Source of the DNA: Rhodoferax saidenbachensis
Lineage (GTDB): Bacteria > Pseudomonadota > Gammaproteobacteria > Burkholderiales > Burkholderiaceae_C
DNA: 64,000 nucleotides
Assembly (NCBI RefSeq): GCF_001955715.1
Contig: NZ_CP019239.1
Location: 1,488,001-1,552,000, forward strand
Direction: 5' to 3'
Below are positions 30,042 through 37,126 of this stretch, piece by piece. The notes beneath the pieces were generated by a model. It ran no database searches and had not been told where the DNA came from. It saw nothing but the letters and a program-made list of their open reading frames with translations. The position numbers were made by a program, and so were the translations under genes. The first letter of the stretch is position 1; every line of letters starts with the position of its first letter.

Positions 30042-31061
30042 ATGCCCCATTCCACCGTTGACCTGCCCGAACTGGCCGCGCTGGAGCGCATCATGGAACT
30101 CGGTGCCGGCCAACTGAAATGCCAGGTGGCCGACCACGTGCCCGGTCCTGCGGGCCGCAGCTATCCGCTGTACACCATTGCCCTCGGCAACCCTTCGCGC
30201 GATGTGCCGGCCGTGGGCTACTTCGGCGGTGTGCACGGCCTGGAGCGGATTGGCGCCGAGGTGGTGATTGCCTACCTGCACAGCCTGGTGATGCGCCTGC
30301 AGTGGGACAGCACGCTGCACCGGCAACTCGAATCCGTGCGTCTGGTTTTCATGCCCATCGTCAACCCGGGTGGCATGGCACTGGGCACGCGCGCCAATCC
30401 GCGCGGCGTGGATTTGATGCGCAACGCGCCGGTCGAGGCCAGCGAGCCTGTGCCTTTTCTGGTCGGTGGCCAGCGCATCAGCGCGCGCCTGCCCTGGTAC
30501 CGTGGCTTGGCGGGCCAGCCCATGGAGGCTGAAAACCAGGCCGTGTGCACGCTGGTGCAAGACGAGTTGTTGTCGCGCGCATTCAGCCTGGCGGTCGACT
30601 GCCACTCGGGCTTTGGCACGCGGGACCGCATCTGGTTTCCGTACGCACACACGCGCGCGCCGATAACGCATCTGGCCGAGGTGCAGGCACTGCGCAACAT
30701 CTTTTTCCAGTCGCACAGCCACCACCGCTACATCTTTGAGCCGCAAAGCCAGCAGTACCTGGCGCACGGAGATCTGTGGGACCACCTGTACCAGCAGTCC
30801 TGCACGCAGGCGCAAGGACTGTTCTTGCCACTCACGCTGGAGATGGGTTCCTGGTTGTGGGTCAAGAAAAACCCGCGCCAGCTGTTCTCGCGCCACGGCA
30901 TCTTCAACCCGCTCATAGAACACCGTCAGCAGCGTGTGCTGCGCCAGCACCAGTCGCTGCTGGACTTCCTTTCGCGTGCAGCTTGCGGGCATGCGTTGTG
31001 GCTGCCTACCGATGAAACCCGTGCGCCGATGCATGCGCAGGCGCTGCAGGCTTGGTACTAG
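30042..31061 (+). CDS. M14-family zinc carboxypeptidase-like protein
   Basis: A 339-residue hydrolase of the M14 / aspartoacylase type. The zinc ligands are His65 and Glu68 in GGVHGLERIG and His188 in VDCHSGFG; the catalytic glutamate candidate is Glu267 in LTLEMGSW. The substrate-binding NPRGVDLMRN stretch is also present. No signal peptide is seen, so a cytosolic peptidase or amidase is likely. Substrate unknown. It stands alone ahead of the lipid operon, with a Pho-like site about 70 bases upstream. Confidence 0.82.
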   Translation: MPHSTVDLPELAALERIMELGAGQLKCQVADHVPGPAGRSYPLYTIALGNPSRDVPAVGYFGGVHGLERIGAEVVIAYLHSLVMRLQWDSTLHRQLESVRLVFMPIVNPGGMALGTRANPRGVDLMRNAPVEASEPVPFLVGGQRISARLPWYRGLAGQPMEAENQAVCTLVQDELLSRAFSLAVDCHSGFGTRDRIWFPYAHTRAPITHLAEVQALRNIFFQSHSHHRYIFEPQSQQYLAHGDLWDHLYQQSCTQAQGLFLPLTLEMGSWLWVKKNPRQLFSRHGIFNPLIEHRQQRVLRQHQSLLDFLSRAACGHALWLPTDETRAPMHAQALQAWY

Positions 31062-31073
31062 ATCACCAACGCA

Positions 31074-31091
31074 CTGTCACCAAATCTTCAT
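31074..31091 (+). promoter_or_regulatory. Pho-box-like site before the lipid-remodelling operon
   Basis: CTGTCAC-CAAA-TCTTCAT: first half-site 6/7, second 4/7 (TCAT kept), 11-base period. It lies 82 bases before the OlsB-like start. The -10 region ten bases downstream is poor, so the call is moderate. Confidence 0.6.
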
Positions 31092-31172
31092 GGTTCTGCC
31101 ATGCGCAGGTCACACAGGGTGCGCAGACTCCAAAGCCAGTGCAACGTTATGGGACCGGAAGGAGACACAAGA

Positions 31173-31988
31173 ATGCAAAACCCGCTCAACACTCCCCCCG
31201 CACTGGCCACGCCAGCGCTACAGGGCGCCACCACCACACCACAGTCCAGTGCCGATGCGCGCCCCGGCATCGTCGTGTCCTGGGCCCGACACCTGGACGA
31301 AGTCCGCGCGGCCCAGCGCCTGCGTTTTGACGTGTTCGCCGGTGAAATGGGCGCGCGCCTGAATACACCGCTGGCAGGGCACGACATTGACCTGTTTGAC
31401 AACTATTGCGAACACCTGCTGGTGCGCGACCAGGCCAGTGGCCAGGTGATTGGCACCTACCGCGTGCTGACGCCGGTACAGGCCAAACGTGTCGGCAGCA
31501 CCTACAGCGACACCGAGTTTGATTTGACCCGCCTGCGCGGTTTGCGTGAACGCATGGTGGAGCTGGGCCGCAGCTGCGTGCATCCGGAGCACCGGCACGG
31601 CGGCGTGATCATGGCGCTGTGGGGTGCCCTCGCAGAGTTCATGGTGCGTAACCAGCTCGACACCATGATCGGCTGCGCCAGCGTACCCATGCTGCATGAA
31701 GGCATGGTCAGCGGCAATGCGGCGGCCAGCATCTGGCGCCAACTGCAGGCCACACACCTGGCGCCGATTGAATACCACGTGCGGCCGCGTTTGCCGCTGC
31801 CCATCGAGCAGCTCGACAGCTCACTGGAAGTGGACCCACCGGCCCTCATCAAAGGCTATTTGCGCCTGGGTGCCAAGGTGCTGGGCGCACCGGCCTGGGA
31901 CCCGGATTTCAACTCGGCGGACCTGCCCATGCTGATGCGTATTGCCGACTTGCCGTCGCGCTACCGCAAACACTTTCTGGGGGCCTGA
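31173..31988 (+). CDS. OlsB-like lipid N-acyltransferase (GNAT, hemolysin-type)
   Basis: A 271-residue protein of the acetyltransferase group that includes OlsB, which makes lyso-ornithine lipid from ornithine and 3-hydroxyacyl-ACP. Visible features: RAAQRLRFDVFAGEMGARL, EHLLVRDQASGQVIGTYRVL, and MVELGRSCVHPEHRHGGVI, then the IGCASVPM turn. The ATG at 31173 has GGAGA about ten bases upstream. The stop shares a base with the next gene. No OlsA partner is adjacent. Ornithine-lipid synthesis is inferred from similarity and context. Confidence 0.75.
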   Translation: MQNPLNTPPALATPALQGATTTPQSSADARPGIVVSWARHLDEVRAAQRLRFDVFAGEMGARLNTPLAGHDIDLFDNYCEHLLVRDQASGQVIGTYRVLTPVQAKRVGSTYSDTEFDLTRLRGLRERMVELGRSCVHPEHRHGGVIMALWGALAEFMVRNQLDTMIGCASVPMLHEGMVSGNAAASIWRQLQATHLAPIEYHVRPRLPLPIEQLDSSLEVDPPALIKGYLRLGAKVLGAPAWDPDFNSADLPMLMRIADLPSRYRKHFLGA

Positions 31989-32848
31989 TGCGCGCCGCCT
32001 TCGAAGCCTTTGGCAACGACGGGCAGGGCATGGCACCCGACAACGACGACGCAGTCGGTGCGCGCCGCTACCGCGCGGTATTTATCTCCGACATCCACCT
32101 GGGCACCGCCGGCTGTCAGGCACAGGCCTTGCTGGATTTCCTCAAACACCACCCCAGTGACAGTCTGTACTTGGTCGGCGACATCGTGGACGGCTGGCAA
32201 CTGCGCCGCCGCTGGTTCTGGCCACAGGCACACAACGACGTGGTGCAAAAGCTGCTGCGTCGCGCGCGCAAGGGCTGCAAGGTGGTGTTTATCCCGGGCA
32301 ACCACGACGAGTTTGCACGCGCGTTTGTGGGCCACCAGTTTGGTGGCATTGAAGTGCATGAGGACACCGTGCACACCACCGCCGATGGCCGCACCCTGTG
32401 GGTCACGCATGGCGACTACTTTGACGGTGTGATCCAGTGCGCCAAGTGGCTGGCCTATCTGGGGGACAACGCCTACGAGTTCACGCTGCGGTTGAACCGC
32501 CACCTCAACAGCCTGCGCGCCCGCATGGGCCTGCCGTACTGGTCGCTGTCGGCCTATCTGAAGCAGAAGGTGAAGACGGCACTCAACTACGTGACCGATT
32601 TTGAAAAAGCCGTGGCCCACGAGGCACGCCAGCGCGGACACGACGGCGTGGTCTGCGGCCACATCCATCGCGCCGAGATGCGCGAGATCGACGGCACGCT
32701 GTACTGCAACGACGGTGACTGGGTGGAAAGCCGCAGCGCACTGGTCGAACACATGGATGGCCAACTGGAGTTGGTCTTCTGGGCTGGCGAGCCACCGCAG
32801 ACCCAGCGTCTTTCTCCCATCGAAACCCTGCAGGAGCTCCCGGTATGA
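31988..32848 (+). CDS. PlcP-like metallophosphoesterase (LpxH superfamily)
   Basis: A 286-residue binuclear metallophosphoesterase: SDIHLG (Asp35, His37), GDIVDGW (Asp65), GNHDE (105-109), THGD (His141) and GHIHRAE (His225, His227). Automatic annotation would say UDP-2,3-diacylglucosamine hydrolase. But the company of a GT4 glycosyltransferase, an OlsB-like enzyme and Pho boxes points to the PlcP clade, a phospholipase C that releases diacylglycerol from PC, PE or PG under phosphate starvation. It overlaps agt by four bases. Confidence 0.75.
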   Translation: MRAAFEAFGNDGQGMAPDNDDAVGARRYRAVFISDIHLGTAGCQAQALLDFLKHHPSDSLYLVGDIVDGWQLRRRWFWPQAHNDVVQKLLRRARKGCKVVFIPGNHDEFARAFVGHQFGGIEVHEDTVHTTADGRTLWVTHGDYFDGVIQCAKWLAYLGDNAYEFTLRLNRHLNSLRARMGLPYWSLSAYLKQKVKTALNYVTDFEKAVAHEARQRGHDGVVCGHIHRAEMREIDGTLYCNDGDWVESRSALVEHMDGQLELVFWAGEPPQTQRLSPIETLQELPV

Positions 32849-33927
32849 AACTGGCTTTGGTGACAGATGCCTGGTTACCCCAGGTCAATGGCGTGGTGAC
32901 CACGCTGGTGGAATTGGTGCGCGAGATGGAGGCCCTGGGCCACCAGGTCACGGTAATCCACCCCAGCCTGTTCAAGACACGGCCGTGCCCGGGTTACGAC
33001 GGCATTGACCTGGCGGTGCGCCCGGCCAAGCAACTGGCAGAGCAACTTGACGCGCTGGCGCCCGATGCCATCCACCTGGCCACCGAAGGCCCGCTGGGCT
33101 GGGCTGCGCGGCGCTACTGCCTGCGCCGCAGGTTGGCGTTCACTACGGCGTTTCACACACGTTTCCCCGAGATTCTGAAAGCCGCACTCAAAGTGCCTTT
33201 GTGGCTAGGTTACGCGCTGTTCCGGCATTTCCACAAACCGTCTGCGGGTGTGCTGGTGCCTACGCCCAGCGTGCTGCGCATGCTGGATGCGCGGGGCTTC
33301 CGCCATTTGCGCAGCTGGACACACGGGGTGGACATGCAGTTGTTCACCTACCAGGAATCGCCGCAGACCTGTGCGGCGCTGGGTACCTTGGCCCGGCCTG
33401 TGTCGCTGTTTGTCGGGCGCGTGTCGTACGAAAAGAATATCGATGCCTTCCTGAAGCTGGATGTCCCAGGTACCAAGGTGGTGTGTGGCGTGGGCCCGCT
33501 GGAGACCACGCTGCGCGAGCGTCACCCGCATGTGCGCTGGTTGGGCGTCCTGCCGCGTGACGAGCTGGCGCAGGTGTATGCGGCGGCCGATGTGTTTGTC
33601 ATGCCCAGCCAGTCCGAAACCTTTGGCCTGGTGATGCTGGAGTCCATGGCCTGCGGCACACCGGTGGCGGCTTACCCGGTGGAGGGTCCACTGGAGGTTT
33701 TGGGGACACCTGCCCAGGGCGGCGCACTGAACCATGACCTGACCACGGCCTGGTACCGCGCCGTAACCCTGCCGCGCCATGAAGCGCGGGCCAGGGCGCT
33801 GGATTTCACCTGGGCCCATGCCACGCAGTTGTTTGCGAGTTATCTGGTGCCCGCCCGCAAAGGTGACGTTCTCCAGCGCACCGACCCGGTTACGGGGTTT
33901 GTCACAAGACTGTCATCAAACTTGTAA
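32845..33927 (+). CDS. Agt-like GT4 glycosyltransferase
   Basis: A 360-residue GT-B enzyme. The N-terminal acceptor domain starts TDAWLPQVNGVVTTL; the C-terminal donor domain has LFVGRVSYEKNIDAF and the E-x7-E type motif PSQSETFGLVMLESMACG. Related enzymes (Agt, DgdA/SQDX-like) add glucose or glucuronate to diacylglycerol, the product of PlcP. The overlap with the PlcP-like gene supports a two-step swap of phospholipid for glycolipid. Its last codons overlap a Pho-box-like site that faces ppk1. Confidence 0.78.
   Translation: MKLALVTDAWLPQVNGVVTTLVELVREMEALGHQVTVIHPSLFKTRPCPGYDGIDLAVRPAKQLAEQLDALAPDAIHLATEGPLGWAARRYCLRRRLAFTTAFHTRFPEILKAALKVPLWLGYALFRHFHKPSAGVLVPTPSVLRMLDARGFRHLRSWTHGVDMQLFTYQESPQTCAALGTLARPVSLFVGRVSYEKNIDAFLKLDVPGTKVVCGVGPLETTLRERHPHVRWLGVLPRDELAQVYAAADVFVMPSQSETFGLVMLESMACGTPVAAYPVEGPLEVLGTPAQGGALNHDLTTAWYRAVTLPRHEARARALDFTWAHATQLFASYLVPARKGDVLQRTDPVTGFVTRLSSNL
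33910..33927 (+). promoter_or_regulatory. Pho-box-like site before ppk1
   Basis: CTGTCAT-CAAA-CTTGTAA: first half-site 7/7, second weak. It includes the stop codon of the GT4 gene and lies 40 bases before the ppk1 ATG. Confidence 0.55.
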
Positions 33928-33966
33928 ACAATTAGGCATCGCTTTGTCATAGTTGGGCCCGTATCC

Positions 33967-36075
33967 ATGTTGTCGCTTCTTCGCAAGTCTTCCCCTGCTT
34001 CGTCCAAAACGGCAACACCGGATTTGCTGGACCGGGACCACAGCCTTATCGCTTTCAACGAGCGGGTGTTCGACTGGGCGGTGCGCGACGACGTGCCCCT
34101 GATGGAGCGCCTGCGTTACCTGTGTATCGTGTCCAGCAATCTGGACGAGTTTTTTGAAGTCCGTGCCGAGCCGCATTTGACGGCCAACCGGGCCAACGAC
34201 CACAAGGGTGTGTACACCGTGGAGTCGTTTGAGCGGCTGGCTACCTCCCTGCATGACCTGGTGGGGCGCCAGTACGCGCTGTACAACGAAAAATTGATGC
34301 CGGCTTTCGAGAAACAAGGCATCAAGATTGTTTCGCACGGTGACCGCAATGCCGCACAGCGGCTATGGGTCAAGCAGTATTTCGAGCGCGAAGTGCGTCC
34401 GCTGCTGATCCCGGTGGGATTGGACCCCTCCCACCCGTTTCCGCAGGTGGCCAACAAGTCGCTCAACTTCATCGTGCGTCTGGGTGGCAAGGATGCGTTC
34501 GGGCGCGAAAACGAAATCGCTATCGTCAAGGTGCCGCGCGTACTGCCGCGCCTGATTCGCATGCCTGAAAAGGTGGCCGGTGGGCGTACGTTGCTGGTGT
34601 CGCTGTCCAGCGTGATCCGCGCGCATCTGGGTGAGTTGTTTGCGGGGCGCAGCGTCGGCCAGTTTTCCCAGTTCCGCGTAACGCGCCACTCCGACCTCGC
34701 GGTGGACGAAGACGACGTAAAGAACCTGCGCACTGCGCTGCGCCAGGGCCTGCAACACCGCCACTATGGCCAGGCCGTGCGGTTGGAAGTGTCGGCGGGT
34801 TGCTCGGAATACCTGGCGGACTTTTTGCTGCAGCAGTTTGAGTTGCCGCCCAAGGCGCTGTACCGCGTGCATGGGCCCGTCAACCTAGTGCGCCTGACAC
34901 AGCTGATCGATTTGGTGGAGCGCCCCGATCTGTGTTTTACGCCTTACAAGGCGTCGTTTCCCTTCCAACTGAACCCTGCACATTCTATTTTTGAGCAGCT
35001 CAAGCAGCGCGATATTCTGATTCACCAGCCGTTCGAGAGTTTTGATGGTGTGCTGGACTTTCTGCGCCAGGCCGTGCACGACCCGCAGGTGCTGGCTATC
35101 AAGCAGACCATCTACCGCACCGGGCCGGACTCGGCGTTGATGGACCTGTTGCGCGAAGCGGTGCGCCGCGGCAAGGAAGTGACCGTGGTGGTGGAGCTCA
35201 AGGCGCGTTTTGACGAAGAGGCCAATATCAACTGGGCCGAGATGCTGGAGTCCATTGGTGCGCAGGTGGTTTACGGCGTGGTGGGGCTGAAGACCCACGC
35301 CAAGATGATGCTGGTGACCCGGCGCGAGGGCAAGGCACTCAAGCGCTACGGCCATTTGTCCACTGGCAACTACAACCCGCGTACCGCACGCCTGTACACC
35401 GACCTGAGCCACATCACGGCAGACACGGCTCTCACGACGGATATGGAGCAGGTCTTTGTGCACCTGGCCAGCCAGAGCAAGCTGCCGCCCTTGCGCAAGC
35501 TGTGGATGGCACCGTTCCATCTGCAACGCAACCTGATTGCCAAGATTGACGCTCTGGGCGCTGCGGCGGCCCAGGGGCGCTCAGCCCGCATTGTGGCCAA
35601 GATGAATGCGCTGACTGATGAAGCCCTGATCCGCAGCCTGATGCGGGCCGGGCGCCAGGGCGTGAAGATCGACCTGATCGTGCGGGGTGCCTGCATGCTG
35701 CCGGCCCAGGTGGAGGGGCATACTGACAACATCCGTGTGCGCTCGGTGATTGGCCGCTTTCTGGAGCATTCGCGGGTGTTCTATTTCCGCGATGGCGAGA
35801 CTGAAGAGTTGTACCTGTCGAGTGCCGACTGGATGAACCGCAACATGGTGCGCCGTATTGAGCTGGCCTGGCCGGTGACCGATGTACAGCAGCGCCAGCG
35901 TATTGTGGACGAGTGCCTGGTGGCCTATTTGCACGACGGTGTGGATGCCTGGGATCTGGGGGCCGATGGCCGCTACACCCGCAGCATGCCGCAGGGCGAC
36001 AAGGTTGCGCATGGTGCACAGGCAGCGCTCATGGCGCGTTATGCCCGCAACGAAGGCACACAAGGCGGTAACTGA
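33967..36075 (+). CDS. ppk1: Polyphosphate kinase 1
   Basis: A 702-residue enzyme that reversibly polymerises the ATP gamma-phosphate into polyphosphate. The N-domain starts SLIAFNERVFDWA and SNLDEFFEVR. The phospholipase-D-like catalytic domains contain the autophosphorylated histidine, His444 in GLKTHAKMMLV, and a second conserved histidine in RFLEHSRVF. The length is typical. A Pho-box-like site precedes it and a SixA-like phosphatase follows by three bases. Confidence 0.96.
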   Translation: MLSLLRKSSPASSKTATPDLLDRDHSLIAFNERVFDWAVRDDVPLMERLRYLCIVSSNLDEFFEVRAEPHLTANRANDHKGVYTVESFERLATSLHDLVGRQYALYNEKLMPAFEKQGIKIVSHGDRNAAQRLWVKQYFEREVRPLLIPVGLDPSHPFPQVANKSLNFIVRLGGKDAFGRENEIAIVKVPRVLPRLIRMPEKVAGGRTLLVSLSSVIRAHLGELFAGRSVGQFSQFRVTRHSDLAVDEDDVKNLRTALRQGLQHRHYGQAVRLEVSAGCSEYLADFLLQQFELPPKALYRVHGPVNLVRLTQLIDLVERPDLCFTPYKASFPFQLNPAHSIFEQLKQRDILIHQPFESFDGVLDFLRQAVHDPQVLAIKQTIYRTGPDSALMDLLREAVRRGKEVTVVVELKARFDEEANINWAEMLESIGAQVVYGVVGLKTHAKMMLVTRREGKALKRYGHLSTGNYNPRTARLYTDLSHITADTALTTDMEQVFVHLASQSKLPPLRKLWMAPFHLQRNLIAKIDALGAAAAQGRSARIVAKMNALTDEALIRSLMRAGRQGVKIDLIVRGACMLPAQVEGHTDNIRVRSVIGRFLEHSRVFYFRDGETEELYLSSADWMNRNMVRRIELAWPVTDVQQRQRIVDECLVAYLHDGVDAWDLGADGRYTRSMPQGDKVAHGAQAALMARYARNEGTQGGN

Positions 36076-36078
36076 GCC

Positions 36079-36540
36079 ATGGACCTGATTTTGTGGCGGC
36101 ATGCCGAGGCCATTGATCTGGAGCTGGTCGGTGACGACATGCTGCGCAGCCTGACGCCGCGCGGGGAAAAGCAGGCCGCGCGTATGGCCGAATGGCTGGA
36201 CCGGCAAATGCCCGGCGGCGCCAAGATATGGGCCAGCCCCGCGTTGCGCACCGAACAGACCGCACGCGCGTTGGGGCGCAAGTTCAAGACGTCTCCCGCC
36301 CTGGCACCCCTGGCCACCGTAGACCAGTTGCTGGAACTCACCCAATGGCCGCAGGCCAAAGGGTGTGTGCTGGTGGTCGGGCATCAGCCTGTGTTGGGGC
36401 AGGCCATTGCCAGACTGCTGGGTTTGCACGACAGCGACTGCGCGGTCAAAAAAGGTGCAGTCTGGTGGCTGCGCCACCGCGAGCGTGAGAACGGTGCCCA
36501 GACGGTGGTGGTGACCGTGCAGTCACCCGAAGTGCTCTAG
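36079..36540 (+). CDS. sixA: SixA-like histidine phosphatase
   Basis: A 153-residue small phosphoglycerate-mutase-fold enzyme. It begins MDLILWRHAEA with the catalytic RHA(E), followed by LTPRGEKQAARMAEWL and the second histidine in VVGHQPVLG. SixA dephosphorylates phospho-histidine in phosphorelay or PTS proteins. It is co-transcribed with ppk1, a frequent pair in this group, and converges on the histone-like gene with a six-base gap. Confidence 0.88.
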   Translation: MDLILWRHAEAIDLELVGDDMLRSLTPRGEKQAARMAEWLDRQMPGGAKIWASPALRTEQTARALGRKFKTSPALAPLATVDQLLELTQWPQAKGCVLVVGHQPVLGQAIARLLGLHDSDCAVKKGAVWWLRHRERENGAQTVVVTVQSPEVL

Positions 36541-36546
36541 CCCAAA

Positions 36547-36978
36547 TTATTTGGACTTGGCAGGGCGCCCGGTCTTGAGGTTGGGCACCGCTTTGATGGC
36601 AGCCAAGAAGGCTGCGTCGGACATCGCAGCCAGGGCCTTGATGCCAGCCCGGATCAGCTCGGTCTTCTTGGTCGGGTGGGCGAGTTTGGAGGCACGTGCC
36701 TTCAGCACATCGAGCACCGCAAATTCTGGCTTGGGCATGGTGAAGCTGTCCCGAACCATCTTGGGTTTCTTGACCTTGGCAGTTTTGACCGGTGCAGGCT
36801 TGGCAGTTGGTTTGGCTTTTGCAACGGGCTTGGCCTTGGTAGCCACTTTGACCGGAGCTGCGGGTTTTTTCGCCGGGGTCGGAGCTTTCGCGGAGGTCTT
36901 GGCTAGCGGCGTCTTGGCAGTTGCGGTTGCGGTCGCGGTTTTTGTAGTCGTTGTGGTCTTGGGTGCTGCAGTAGTCAC
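36547..36978 (-). CDS. Histone H1-like Ala/Lys/Pro-rich DNA-binding protein
   Basis: A 143-residue basic protein. The first ~72 residues are low-complexity T, A, K and P repeats (PAKKPAAP, KAKPVAKAKP) as in bacterial H1-like nucleoid proteins. The last ~70 residues form a compact conserved segment with DSFTMPKPEFAVLDVLK and the end TGRPAKSK. The start is GTG at 36978, with AAGGA eight bases upstream; no in-frame ATG is near. A near-palindrome lies just upstream. Chromatin binding is inferred from composition. Confidence 0.82.
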   Translation of the reverse strand: MTTAAPKTTTTTKTATATATAKTPLAKTSAKAPTPAKKPAAPVKVATKAKPVAKAKPTAKPAPVKTAKVKKPKMVRDSFTMPKPEFAVLDVLKARASKLAHPTKKTELIRAGIKALAAMSDAAFLAAIKAVPNLKTGRPAKSK

Positions 36979-36995
36979 AAAAAAATCCTTGGGTT

Positions 36996-37022
36996 AAACG
37001 GTATATACAGTTTATATCGTTT
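36996..37022. promoter_or_regulatory. AT-rich near-palindrome upstream of the histone-like gene
   Basis: AAACGGTATATA - CAG - TTTATATCGTTT: arms match at 10 of 12 positions. It contains TATA boxes usable as -10 elements and lies 18 bases before the GTG, so it could be an autoregulatory operator. Confidence 0.5.
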
Positions 37023-37060
37023 ACTTCATAACGCCAAAACGCCCTGGCGACTTCATGAAA

Positions 37061-37078
37061 CTGTCACCAAGTTGTCAT
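37061..37078 (+). promoter_or_regulatory. Pho box upstream of the EAL-CBS-GGDEF gene
   Basis: CTGTCAC-CAAG-TTGTCAT: 6/7 and 6/7 half-sites at an 11-base period. Ten bases downstream is TAAACT (37089-37094), a -10 box at the classic distance. The gene starts at 37127. Confidence 0.78.
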
Positions 37079-37126
37079 GTGCAAGGCCTAAACTTTTTCA
37101 CTGCATCACCATCGAGAGTTCACCTC

